32,745 nucleotides of DNA. It comes from Gammaproteobacteria bacterium (GTDB taxonomy: Bacteria; Pseudomonadota; Gammaproteobacteria; Pseudomonadales; Azotimanducaceae). Positions 8,392 to 15,891 of the stretch are shown here, one piece after another; the first letter of the stretch is position 1; each line of letters opens with the position of its first letter. The position numbers were made by a program, and so were the translations under genes. The stretch is from assembly GCA_005799745.1 (NCBI GenBank), contig SYFY01000188.1, positions 1 through 32,745 of the forward strand. Direction: 5' to 3'. Below the pieces are notes generated by a model that ran no database searches, was not told the DNA's origin, and saw only the letters and a program-made list of their open reading frames with translations.

Positions 8392-8583
8392 TCATTCCTG
8401 GACCATGATCCGTGGCCAGATGTTCCGTGTGATCGCTGGGTTCAACCGCACAAGTTGATCAGCTGCCGTTTCGAGTTCCGGACGTAGCGAAACTTTGAGC
8501 GCGATGATGGCGACATAGAGGAGATGGAAACTCCACGCACGACGCTGTGTGATGGGATCCGGTTCGGCATAGACGTCTCTCAC
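8392..8583 (-). CDS. Small hypothetical protein (63 aa)
   Basis: An open frame from GTG (8581-8583) with a good ribosome site (GGGAG, 4 bases upstream). Its central segment SFHLLYVAIIALKVSL is hydrophobic, and PITRNIWPRIM closes the protein. I do not recognise it. It follows the membrane-protein remnant at 8631-8903 on the same strand and may be the next gene of that operon or a frame-shifted part of it. Moderate-to-low confidence that it is expressed. Confidence 0.35.
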   Translation of the reverse strand: MRDVYAEPDPITQRRAWSFHLLYVAIIALKVSLRPELETAADQLVRLNPAITRNIWPRIMVQE

Positions 8584-8630
8584 ACCCCACTCCCTGCTGT
8601 TTACTCGACGAACTCCGTTTTACTGATCTC

Positions 8631-8903
8631 TCACAACGCAGCGCGACAGCCCAATACGCCACACAACAGAATGCCGATGTTGCCAATGAAATCGAGCAAC
8701 ATCCACTCGGTGAACATCGCTTTCACAAAATAGAAGTACGCGTTGAATACGAAGATTGGCAGCGAACCCACAAGACCGAACACTAAAAAGGTGGTTGGCG
8801 TGAATCGGCTTGTCAGGGTGACCGATCCGCAAAAAATGGCCTGCGCACCGAAATTGGGGGAGATCGCTTCGCACCATCGTAATTTCGTTGACTTGGTCCG
8901 CGG
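8631..8903 (-). pseudogene. Membrane protein remnant without a start codon
   Basis: Reading the minus strand from 8903 down to TGA at 8631-8633 gives about 90 residues with a clearly protein-like pattern: QAIFCGSVTLTSRF, then TFLVFGLVGSLPIFVFNAYF (helix), VKAMFTEWMLLDF, and IGNIGILLCGVLGCR (helix). The frame is closed upstream by TAG at 8904-8906 and has no ATG or GTG before the first helix, so the 5' end is lost or frame-shifted. The other frame there begins with ATG at 8929-8931 (MKLDEWGEIAADQVNEI), which may be the original N-terminus if one frameshift occurred around 8860-8890. Function unknown. Confidence 0.5.
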
Positions 8904-8952
8904 CTATTTCACCCCATTCATCGAGTTTCATGAGTGGCTTGAGGTGTGGACT

Positions 8953-10152
8953 TCAGTGGCCACCACCCAGAATCGCTCCATAACTCGGCGTCTTCTTCAC
9001 ACGCTTGGCCAGCGACCAGCGATGCACTTCCGACGGACCGTCGTAAATGCGGAACGCCCGAATCTCACGGAACACCTGCTCAACAATCGTATCGCCGCTG
9101 ATGCCAATACCGCCGAGTATCTGGACACAACGATCAGCGACCCGAAACAAGGCTTCGGACACCGCCGTCTTCGCCATACTGCTTTCCGTGCCACCCTGTT
9201 GTCCGGAATCGAGTACATCTGCACACCAATCGATGAGCAGCTCAGACTGTTTTAGGTCGATGAGATTATCGGCGAGCATGAAGCCTACGCCTTCGTGATC
9301 CACGAGTGCCTTGCCGAAGGCCATACGTTTCGTCGAAAACTCGGCGGCAACATCGTTAGCTCGCTCGGCCGCTCCCCACCAACGCATACAGTGCGTGAGG
9401 CGGGCCGGAGCGAGTCGCACCTGCGCGTAACGGAAACCTTCATCGAGCTCACCAAGGATTTGATCCTTCGGAACACGAACCTTGTCGAGCACGATGATGG
9501 CGTGGCCACCGGGCATGGAGGAGTCGATGGTGTCGAGTACACGTTCAATACGAATGCCTGGAGTTTTCATGTCCGCCAGGAACATCGTCGCTGAGTGTTC
9601 CGTGCGCGACATGATGATGCCGAAGGCTGATCCGTGTGCTCCCGTGATGAAGGTCTTGCGGCCGGAGATCACCCAGTCATCACCGTCACGTACGGCCATC
9701 GTCTTCATCATGCCGGGATCAGAACCTGCTCCTCCATCCGGCTCCGTCATCAGAAAGGCGGAGCGTGTGCCTCCAGCGGCGAGGGGTTTGAGGAATCGAT
9801 CCTGCTGCTCCTTTGAACCCACCTTGTGCAAGAGGTGCATGTTGCCTTCATCGGGCGCCATGATGTTGAGCGCGATACAGGCTAGCGGCGCATAACCCGC
9901 TGCCTTGAACACGGCAGCCTGTTCACGATGGGTCAGTCCATGCCCGCCAAGTTCTTTTGGGAGGTGAGGTGCAACCAAACCAGCAGCCCGTGCACGACGA
10001 ATGAGCTCGCTACGCAGCTCATCACTCGGTCCGTGATGGTGATGTGTCATCTGTGCGCGGTATTCGATCTCCAGCGGGAAGATCTCGTCGATAACAAACT
10101 GACGAACGCGTGCGGCGAGCGCTTGCACGCTCGGAGAAAGTGGATTGCTCAT
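8953..10152 (-). CDS. Acyl-CoA dehydrogenase family protein (ACAD10/11-like branch)
   Basis: A 399-residue flavoprotein. The mid-domain flavin/acyl-binding signature AFLMTEPDGGAGSDP is at about 132-146, followed by WVISGRKTFITGA. The C-terminal signature RCVQILGGIGISGD (341-354) and RIYDGPSEVHR (368-378) are characteristic of the branch that includes ACAD10/ACAD11 dehydrogenase domains, where Asp stands at the position of the MCAD Glu (IYEGT). It would abstract an alpha proton of an acyl-CoA and pass hydride to FAD. The start at ATG 10152 (MSNPLSPSVQAL) is preferred to ATG 10194, because the latter lies in the loop of a perfect hairpin. The LLM gene is directly upstream. Confidence 0.9.
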   Translation of the reverse strand: MSNPLSPSVQALAARVRQFVIDEIFPLEIEYRAQMTHHHHGPSDELRSELIRRARAAGLVAPHLPKELGGHGLTHREQAAVFKAAGYAPLACIALNIMAPDEGNMHLLHKVGSKEQQDRFLKPLAAGGTRSAFLMTEPDGGAGSDPGMMKTMAVRDGDDWVISGRKTFITGAHGSAFGIIMSRTEHSATMFLADMKTPGIRIERVLDTIDSSMPGGHAIIVLDKVRVPKDQILGELDEGFRYAQVRLAPARLTHCMRWWGAAERANDVAAEFSTKRMAFGKALVDHEGVGFMLADNLIDLKQSELLIDWCADVLDSGQQGGTESSMAKTAVSEALFRVADRCVQILGGIGISGDTIVEQVFREIRAFRIYDGPSEVHRWSLAKRVKKTPSYGAILGGGH

Positions 10153-10182
10153 GGTGTACTCGGTCGGGAAATCAGAGGAAAG

Positions 10183-10210
10183 ACGAGGTGGCATCGTTTA
10201 GCCACCTCGT
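10183..10210 (-). terminator. Perfect 10-bp stem hairpin between LLM copy 2 and the acyl-CoA dehydrogenase
   Basis: ACGAGGTGGC (10183-10192) and GCCACCTCGT (10201-10210) are exact complements around the 8-base loop ATCGTTTA. On the minus strand the hairpin follows the LLM stop by 17 bases and is trailed by CTTTCCTCTGATTT, a modest T-rich tail. It could be a leaky intrinsic terminator or an mRNA-stabilising hairpin that sets different levels of the two genes. Confidence 0.55.
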
Positions 10211-10227
10211 CGTGGTGCGCCGCAGCT

Positions 10228-11262
10228 TCACATCATTTCTTTGGCGATGAGCTCAAGCACCTGGGGCTGTTGGCTGCCGATCAGCATGCTGCCAACGCGG
10301 CCATTCTTGTGCGCTTCCTTCCAGCGCGCGAGACGTTCCTTGATGCGTCCTGCCGGACCGATGAGGTGGCAAGCATCAATCAGTTCCGCAGGTACTGCGG
10401 CCATGGCTTCGTCTTTACGACCGGACAGGAACAGGTCCTGAATCTTCACAGCCGCTTCTTCAAAACCAAGCCGCTTGCAGTAGTTGTTGTAGAAGTTCTT
10501 GTCACGTGCGCCCATGCCACCAATGTAGAGGGCCATGTTGCCGCGAATGGGCTGCATACACGCTTCAACGTCATCACCCATGATGGCGGTGACAAACGGA
10601 GCAATGTCGAATTCGGTGCGTGAGCGACCTGCAGCGGCGAGACCCTTGTTGATCGGGCCATCGAACACAGAGGCTTTATCAGGGTCCAACCAGATCGGGA
10701 AGAAACCATCGGCGACTTCTGCAGCACCTTGAACACCAGATTCGGTGATCGATGCAGCGTAGATCGGGATGTAGTCTTCTGACTTGAGGATGCTCTTCAA
10801 CGGCTTGCCAAGACCCGTTGCGCCAGCACCGGCGTAGGGCAGCTGATACATCTCACCGTTGTAGGTGGCGGCAGCTTCGCGCTTGAAGATCATGCGCATG
10901 ATCTGGGTGTATTCCTTGAGGCGCGTGACCGGCTTGCCGTATGCAACACCATGCCAGCCTTCAACCACTTGAGGACCTGAGGCGCCAAGGCCGACGACGA
11001 ATCGACCACCAGAAAGTTCAGACAGGGTCATGGCCGTCATAGCCGCCATAGCGGGTGAACGCGCCGGCATCTGCATGATGGCCGTGCCAACTTTGATTTT
11101 CGTGGTATTGGCGAGAATCCATGCTGCGGGGGTCACTGCATCAGAGCCGTAGGCTTCAGACGTCCAGACGGAGTCATAACCCATGCTTTCGGCGCGTTTG
11201 ATGCCGTCGATATTGAGACCCATTTTGCGGCCGGAATAACCGCTGATCAGGCCGAGTTTCAT
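10228..11262 (-). CDS. LLM-class oxidoreductase, mycobacterial Rv3520c-like F420 subfamily (copy 2)
   Basis: A 344-residue luciferase-like protein. The opening MKLGLISGYSGRKMGLNI and the segments SVWTSEAYGSDAVTPAAW, GTAIMQMPARSPAMAAM and GGRFVVGLGASGPQVVEGW are typical of the long LLM subfamily that includes Rv3520c and is annotated as F420-dependent. The later DKNFYNNYCKRLGFEEAA segment also fits that group. A CAGGAG ribosome site lies 8 bases before ATG 11260-11262. It is the first gene of a two-gene minus-strand unit with the acyl-CoA dehydrogenase and is divergent from the membrane protein at 11275, with only 12 bases between the annotated starts. Cofactor use is inferred from subfamily. 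Confidence 0.9.
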   Translation of the reverse strand: MKLGLISGYSGRKMGLNIDGIKRAESMGYDSVWTSEAYGSDAVTPAAWILANTTKIKVGTAIMQMPARSPAMAAMTAMTLSELSGGRFVVGLGASGPQVVEGWHGVAYGKPVTRLKEYTQIMRMIFKREAAATYNGEMYQLPYAGAGATGLGKPLKSILKSEDYIPIYAASITESGVQGAAEVADGFFPIWLDPDKASVFDGPINKGLAAAGRSRTEFDIAPFVTAIMGDDVEACMQPIRGNMALYIGGMGARDKNFYNNYCKRLGFEEAAVKIQDLFLSGRKDEAMAAVPAELIDACHLIGPAGRIKERLARWKEAHKNGRVGSMLIGSQQPQVLELIAKEMM

Positions 11263-11274
11263 GCCGTTGCTCCT

Positions 11275-12534
11275 GTGGAAAATTGTTGGGCTGAAATTTG
11301 CAGGGAAAGCCTATCGCATCGCCGGAAGGTTGCACACCTCCTCCGCCACCTGATTAACTCCTGGCATGAAAGACACTCGAGCGACGGCCCCATCAGCGAG
11401 CAGCCAGGTCCCACCAGTCCCGTGGCAAGTTCGGAGGAGAAGCCGCTCATCGAACAACGCTCCAGCGTCGCCGATGCCCTTGCGGAAGCCGAGGATGACG
11501 TTCAGCTGAGCCCACTTTCAATCCAGGGCGCAGCGCTCATCCGCTCCATGGAGGCGCTCTCCAACATTTTCTGGATCAGTCTTGGTGGTACGGTCCTGAC
11601 GATCTTTTTCGCGGGGTTGATCCAGCTCAGCGTCAACGCCAATTCCGATTACATCACGCTCGGTGACTATCAGGTGCCGAAAGCGATCCTGCCGCTGGCG
11701 ACACTGAATTTCGGCTTGTTCGCATTCTGGATGACCGCCAATCGCCTGGGAATGCTCGCCTATGTTCTCGAAACCACGCGTTTGCCCAAACGCATGGTGT
11801 ACGAGATCTTCAATCTCAATCCGCCGGTTCTCCATGTCTTCGACCGAAGCAATTCGAAACGTCGGTCGCCATTTACAGGCGTTGCCGTGCTGCTGCTCAA
11901 CTGGGCGGTGTTCTTCGGCAACAGCGTCTCTCTCACTTGGGGTGTCGCGGTCCAGGAGATCGCAACGCTGGCCAGTTTCGACGGGCCGCTCATGGCGGTG
12001 TTCACCGTGTTGACGGTCGCGGTGGTGGCCTATGGTGTCCGATCAGTGCTGCCGCCACTGAAGACCATCTTCTTTCACTTGCACGGTATCGAGTTGACCA
12101 TCGGCTGGCCCAGATGGATGCTTTGTGTCGTCGCACACTTCGCCGTTGTTCTCGTGATCGCGGCACCTTACCTCGACATCAATGACGGTTCGGATGACCT
12201 CATCCGCGCGGAAACCGCCAATGCGATCGACGGCGAGACACTGCTTATCAACGGTGTCGAGATCAATTTGTTCGGCATCGATGTCATGGAACGGGATCAG
12301 ATTTGTCAGGACGCACAAGGCCAGGACTATCCGTGTGGACGCGGCGCGGTGATGGCGCTGCAGGACGTCATCAACAATCACTCCGTCGTTTGCCTGCCGC
12401 TCTTTAACCTGAGCGAAAACCGGATTTTAGGAACGTGCGAAGTTGTGCTTCCGGGGGAGCCCCCGCCGGCATCTTCAGCGGACTTTTTGCCGGACAAATA
12501 TCGACCCAACAGTTTGTCTCGCCTGATGGTTTAA
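11275..12534 (+). CDS. Membrane protein with C-terminal SNase-like domain, cut by an in-frame TAA
   Basis: A 419-residue frame. After an acidic, low-complexity N-terminus, hydrophobic segments occur at about 97-116, 129-150, 200-220, 238-255 and 283-300. The tail beyond about residue 310 has the layout of a staphylococcal-nuclease-like domain: AIDGETLLINGVEINLFGIDVME, then ICQDAQGQDYPCGRGAVMAL. Compared with active thermonucleases, DGDT reads DGET and the arginine of RLxGID reads N, so nuclease activity is doubtful. TAA at 12532-12534 interrupts the domain; homologous-looking sequence continues in the same frame (next entry). The start is uncertain: GTG 11275 overlaps the divergent promoter region, and GTG 11422 is an alternative. 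Confidence 0.6.
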   Translation: MENCWAEICRESLSHRRKVAHLLRHLINSWHERHSSDGPISEQPGPTSPVASSEEKPLIEQRSSVADALAEAEDDVQLSPLSIQGAALIRSMEALSNIFWISLGGTVLTIFFAGLIQLSVNANSDYITLGDYQVPKAILPLATLNFGLFAFWMTANRLGMLAYVLETTRLPKRMVYEIFNLNPPVLHVFDRSNSKRRSPFTGVAVLLLNWAVFFGNSVSLTWGVAVQEIATLASFDGPLMAVFTVLTVAVVAYGVRSVLPPLKTIFFHLHGIELTIGWPRWMLCVVAHFAVVLVIAAPYLDINDGSDDLIRAETANAIDGETLLINGVEINLFGIDVMERDQICQDAQGQDYPCGRGAVMALQDVINNHSVVCLPLFNLSENRILGTCEVVLPGEPPPASSADFLPDKYRPNSLSRLMV

Positions 12535-12669
12535 CAGGGTCATGCACTAACGATTGGATACGGGCGCGAAATCTTCGAAAAAGAGCAGCGACAGGCGCAG
12601 GTCTTGCGTGCCGGTGTGTGGGTGGGAAGTTTTGAACCGCCGGCGCTGTATCGTTCGAAGCAGAAATAA
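12535..12669 (+). pseudogene. Severed C-terminal end of the SNase-like domain
   Basis: Directly after the TAA at 12532-12534 the same frame reads QGHALTIGYGREIFEKEQRQ, AQVLRAGVWVGSFEPP and then ALYRSKQK before TAA at 12667-12669. This is the usual last helix and tail of SNase-like proteins (REI...EKEQxxAxxxxxGxWxGxFxPPxxxR). Together with the upstream LSRLMV it suggests an original LMV-E-QGHA in which a GAA codon became TAA. The segment has no start codon of its own. Confidence 0.7.
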
Positions 12670-12680
12670 CTTCGCGCCTG

Positions 12681-13115
12681 TCAGCCGAGCTTTACAACTG
12701 TAACCGGCAACGTCGCTTGCTGAATCACTTCAAGCGCCACAGAACCCATGACAGCTTTGCGTAATCCCGTGCGGCCATGAGTTCCGATCACAATGAGATC
12801 GGCGCCAAGTTCGCTCGCGTAGTGGTTGATGGTCTGAGCGATGTGTCCAACTGCGATATGCGAGGTGCATGGAAGCCCAGATTGTTCAATACGAGCAACC
12901 ACGCTTTCGAGCGCTTGATTACCCGCATCACGATAGTGATCGTCTAACGAATCACGAGGAATGAAGCGACGTATGTGGCTGCTGTCCAGCGGCATTTGTA
13001 CGTTGAGTAAGTGGAGATCGATAGAGCAGCCAGATGCCCCAAGTTTCAGTGCATGGTCGACCGCGGCGATGGAGTAGACTGATCCGTCCACCGCAACAAG
13101 AATACGAAAGGTCAA
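12681..13115 (-). CDS. Universal stress protein (UspA family)
   Basis: A 144-residue single Usp domain. It opens with ILVAVDGS and has the nucleotide-binding pattern G-2x-G-9x-G-S at residues 111-125 (GTHGRTGLRKAVMGS), which marks the ATP-binding branch. The start is TTG (13113-13115), overlapping the TerC stop by 4 bases (TTGA), so it is probably translated by coupling with TerC. Its 3' end is 11 bases from the end of the convergent SNase-like gene. Cytoplasmic; Usp proteins help survival under stress by mechanisms that are often unclear. Confidence 0.9.
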   Translation of the reverse strand: MTFRILVAVDGSVYSIAAVDHALKLGASGCSIDLHLLNVQMPLDSSHIRRFIPRDSLDDHYRDAGNQALESVVARIEQSGLPCTSHIAVGHIAQTINHYASELGADLIVIGTHGRTGLRKAVMGSVALEVIQQATLPVTVVKLG

Positions 13116-13864
13116 ATCCTGACTCGTTGCGGCGGGTTGACACCACTGTTGACCTTGGAGAGCAACGGCGCGATCTCACGAACGGGTTCGGCCTTGCGCG
13201 CACCGAGATACTTGCCTAAGCCCACGACGAAGAGTGCACCTGCCAGCGAGGACAGAATCGGAATCCATCCCGGTAAATCTTGTGTCATCGGTTTCAGCAG
13301 CGCGTCGTTCAACACCATCTGACCGGCGATCCATCCGAGAAGCCCGGCGCCGAGGGTAATCACCAGCGGGTACCGGTCCATCAGCCGCAGCACGAAGTGG
13401 CTACCGAACAGGATGATGGGAATGCTCACCGCGATCCCGAAGACCACGAGGTACATGTTGCCGTGCGCGGCGCCGGCTACCGCGACCACGTTGTCGAGGC
13501 TCATGACTGCATCGGCAATGATGATGGTTTTCACCGCACCAAAGAGCGTCGTCGAAGAAGCCACTTGGTGTTCACCATCGTCACCGCAGTCGATCAACTT
13601 CATGCCGATCCAGAGCAACAAGATCGCACCAACAATATTCAGGAAAGGTAGGGCCAGCAAATGAATGGCAAAAAAGATCAGAACAACTCGAAGACCAATT
13701 GCCCCGGCAACGCCCCAGGCGATGCCTTTCTTACGCTGATGATCGGGGAGGTTCCTGCAAGCCAGCGCGATAACAACCGCGTTATCTCCGCCGAGCAAGA
13801 TGTCGATCATGATGATTTGGGGTACCGCCACCCAGAACGCTGGGTCCGACATCATCTCAATCAT
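13112..13864 (-). CDS. TerC family integral membrane protein
   Basis: A 250-residue, multi-helix membrane protein. The family motifs GGDNAVVIALACRNLP (25-40) and SLDNVVAVAGAAHGN (122-136) carry the paired Asp-Asn residues, which in related transporters line a metal-ion path. Relatives (YjbE, Alx, YkoY) export Mn2+ or help metal loading at the membrane; some act in tellurite resistance. I start at ATG 13862-13864 (MIEMMSDPAF) because the first helix begins there; further upstream residues in the open frame are not membrane-like. It overlaps UspA at its 3' end, suggesting a joint stress/metal unit. Confidence 0.88.
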   Translation of the reverse strand: MIEMMSDPAFWVAVPQIIMIDILLGGDNAVVIALACRNLPDHQRKKGIAWGVAGAIGLRVVLIFFAIHLLALPFLNIVGAILLLWIGMKLIDCGDDGEHQVASSTTLFGAVKTIIIADAVMSLDNVVAVAGAAHGNMYLVVFGIAVSIPIILFGSHFVLRLMDRYPLVITLGAGLLGWIAGQMVLNDALLKPMTQDLPGWIPILSSLAGALFVVGLGKYLGARKAEPVREIAPLLSKVNSGVNPPQRVRI

Positions 13865-14146
13865 CAGAGAAATGATCCCGCCATGAATTGAAGGTCCAGA
13901 AATTTGAGTCGGCTCGGAGCATAGCTGTGTAGTTTGGTAGCGTCTAGCCGACCTAATGCTTCGAATCGGCTTAATTTGTGTAAAACCAGCGCGTCGTCTC
14001 GGTTCATCAAATGCTGCGATGCACAACATCTTCGGTTTACACGGAGTTCGTCACAAGCGCGTGGACAAGTGCATAGAACTGCTCGCTCACGCATCGCCGC
14101 ATTAAACTCCCGGGCTACGCGACACCAGAAAACGCATGGACCGCCG

Positions 14147-14800
14147 ATGAAGCCACCCCACGATCACGTTCGTGAACTCGTCATGTCTTACATGATCTTG
14201 AGACGCGTTATTGGTGCTATCGGTCTCGCGCTACCCGTCGCTCTCGTAGTTGGACACTGGGTGATCGATCACGATCCGCTACCGCCTACGCTTAGCGACT
14301 ACTACTACAGCGACATGCGCGATCTGATGATTGGCAGCATGTGGGCACTTGCGGTGTTCATGGCCTCGTATCGTGGGCATGAGCGTAAAGACGACAGAAC
14401 GGGCGACATCACCTGCGTATCCGCGATTCTGATGTCGCTCTTCCCCGTAGCACTCTCGTCAGGTGCGACGGAGACACAACAACTCATCGGCTATGTCCAT
14501 CTCACCGCAGCCGGCATCTTTTTTGTCTCGCTCGCTTACTTCTGCCTCGTTCTGTTTCGTAAAGGGGGTGCGTCGCGTGAACGACGCAAGGTGCTGCGTG
14601 ACCGTGTTTATCTCACCTGCGGATCAGTTCTCGTGGGCTGCCTTGTTGCGCTCATTGTCTTTGGCATCCAAGGTGACGACTGGCCCTGGATCGAAGAATG
14701 GAAACTGGTGTTCTGGATCGAAGCCATCGGCATCTGGGCTTTTGGCTGGTCGTGGCTGGTGAAAGGGCAGGCGTTGCTTGCGGACAAGCCGGTGAACTGA
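14147..14800 (+). CDS. Conserved membrane protein, about six transmembrane helices
   Basis: A 217-residue protein starting MKPPHDHVRELVMSYM. Hydrophobic segments occur at about 19-38, 61-76, 90-108, 116-138, 155-173 and 184-203. A notable loop after the first helix reads LSDYYYSDMRDLMIGSMWAL, an aromatic and acidic patch at the membrane surface, and a charged loop RGHERKDDRTGD follows. The pattern resembles widespread uncharacterised six-helix proteins with a YYY(T/S)DMR motif. I cannot assign a function. ATG 14147 is chosen because the sequence before it in the same frame is not protein-like. The next small gene begins 42 bases after its stop. Confidence 0.75.
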   Translation: MKPPHDHVRELVMSYMILRRVIGAIGLALPVALVVGHWVIDHDPLPPTLSDYYYSDMRDLMIGSMWALAVFMASYRGHERKDDRTGDITCVSAILMSLFPVALSSGATETQQLIGYVHLTAAGIFFVSLAYFCLVLFRKGGASRERRKVLRDRVYLTCGSVLVGCLVALIVFGIQGDDWPWIEEWKLVFWIEAIGIWAFGWSWLVKGQALLADKPVN

Positions 14801-14842
14801 GAGGCTCGGAAGCAATCTTTCATCGTTCTGGTCTTCGCCACC

Positions 14843-15019
14843 ATGACCCTCTCATTACCGCCAATCGCCATCACGGTTGTGCTGTTACCACTCTCGATGT
14901 TTGTACCTTGCGCCATTCACTGTTTGAAAGCGCCAATGAAGCTCGATTACCTCTGGTCGGCGCTTTGTGTGGTGGCAGCTGTGTTCTTCGCATTTCGCAG
15001 CAAATGGGCGTGGGGTTGA
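14843..15019 (+). CDS. Small membrane protein (58 aa)
   Basis: ATG 14843 opens a 58-codon frame ending in TGA at 15017-15019. It encodes two hydrophobic segments, IAITVVLLPLSMFVPCAIH (about 8-26) and LWSALCVVAAVFFAFR (about 38-53), separated by a short basic loop (LKAPMKLDY). The start of the YhhN-like gene is one base after its stop (TGATATG), which is the layout of a real operon and the main reason to call it. There is no clear ribosome site. I do not recognise the family. Confidence 0.55.
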   Translation: MTLSLPPIAITVVLLPLSMFVPCAIHCLKAPMKLDYLWSALCVVAAVFFAFRSKWAWG

Positions 15020-15020
15020 T

Positions 15021-15255
15021 ATGCCGTCAATGACCTCGGGGATCGCGCTCGCGCTGATTGCGCTCGAGTGTGCCACCCAGGTTTACCTCAACCCTACGTT
15101 TGATGGTGCTGGCGCCGTGTTCGCCAAGATGACAGCAGCTTCAAGCTTCATCCTCCTGGCGATCATGAGTGCTGCACTGCAAACCCGTTATGGCAAGACG
15201 ATCAATACAGGGCTCGTCCTCTCCTGGTTTGGCGATCTCTTTCTTGTCGGCGGCT
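15021..15255 (+). pseudogene. Truncated YhhN/TMEM86-like (lysoplasmalogenase family) gene, 5' piece
   Basis: From ATG 15021 (MPSMTSGIALALIALEC) the frame gives about 78 residues: VYLNPTFDGAGAVF, AKMTAASSFILLAIMS, then YGKTINTGLVLSWFGDLFLVG. The pattern K-x-x-x-x-x-F followed by RYGxxIxxGLxxSxxGDxxL is the N-terminal third of YhhN/TMEM86 membrane proteins. These normally have about 200 residues and eight helices, and some cleave vinyl-ether lysophospholipids. Around 15255 the family pattern ends abruptly and the frame runs on into sequence that belongs, in another frame, to a TonB receptor. The rest of the gene is therefore lost at this junction. Confidence 0.65.
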
Positions 15256-15271
15256 CGACTCAACCCAATAG

Positions 15272-15890
15272 GACCAGGATTCCGGCAGCTTCTCGCTCTT
15301 CCGGGCTGGTGGATCAACCGGCCGGTTCAGTTATGCCAACCTGGACCAGAACCAGTTCAGCCAGGAGATTCAGCTGGTGGGCCAAATCGACACTTTGCAG
15401 TACGTGGCGGGGGCCTACTACTTCACCGAAGAAGGTGAAGATACCACCACCGTCTACACGACGGGGACCTACAACGCAACGCTGACAGGTATCACCCTCC
15501 GTAACCCGCCAACGACAGGTGGCCGGATCCCGGATCGTGCCGCCGAGGCCGAAGTCAAATCGAAGGTCCTGTTCGGACAGGTCACCTGGACGCCAGCGGC
15601 ACTGCCTGATTTGCATGTCACAGCAGGTGGTCGTTATACGGATGACAGCAAGGACGGCAGTCTGCTCGCCCTCCGTGGTATTGATCCACGTCTGGCTTTT
15701 GACCAGAACAACAAACGGTTTGACCCAACGTTGACGGTCGCTTGGGACTTGAGTGAAACCACCAATATCTATGCTAAATACGCCCAAGCCTATCGGGCGG
15801 GTGGTTCCAATACGCGCTCCGCGACGCTGCGGGCATTTGACGAAGAAGAAGTGATCTCCTATGAGGTCGGCTTGAAGACGGAGTTATTGA
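15272..15890 (+). pseudogene. Internal fragment of a TonB-dependent receptor beta-barrel
   Basis: The frame opens after TAG at 15269-15271 and reads DQDSGSFSLFRAGG, QFSQEIQLVGQIDTLQYVAG, AYYFTEEGEDTTT, then LHVTAGGRYTDDSKDGSLLA, TNIYAKYAQAYRAGGSN and EVISYEVGLKTELLS. These are classic barrel strands and turns of outer-membrane TonB-dependent receptors (FSQEIQL, Y.AG.YYF, GGRYTDD, YA.YAQAYRAGG, YEVGLKTE). The N-terminal signal peptide, TonB box and plug domain are missing, and the last strands of the barrel are missing too. It is a middle slice of about 200 residues out of an expected 700-800. It cannot be secreted or function. Confidence 0.8.
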
Positions 15891-15891
15891 G

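Noticed and set aside
12435-12635. Second frame in the SNase-like tail, considered as a frameshift continuation
   Set aside because: The C-terminal SNase pattern after 12535 is in the original frame, so one in-frame stop explains the break better than two frameshifts.
6048-12669. Stop-codon reassignment as the cause of the in-frame stops
   Set aside because: TAA, TAG and TGA all end intact genes in this window (for example TAG at the kinase-fold gene and TGA at WS/DGAT), and one of the lesions is a frameshift.
13865-14146. A yybP-ykoY-type manganese riboswitch upstream of TerC
   Set aside because: Such riboswitches often precede TerC genes, and GACGCTACCAAAC is present on the minus strand, but I could not find the conserved GGGGAGTAGC element or the paired stems.
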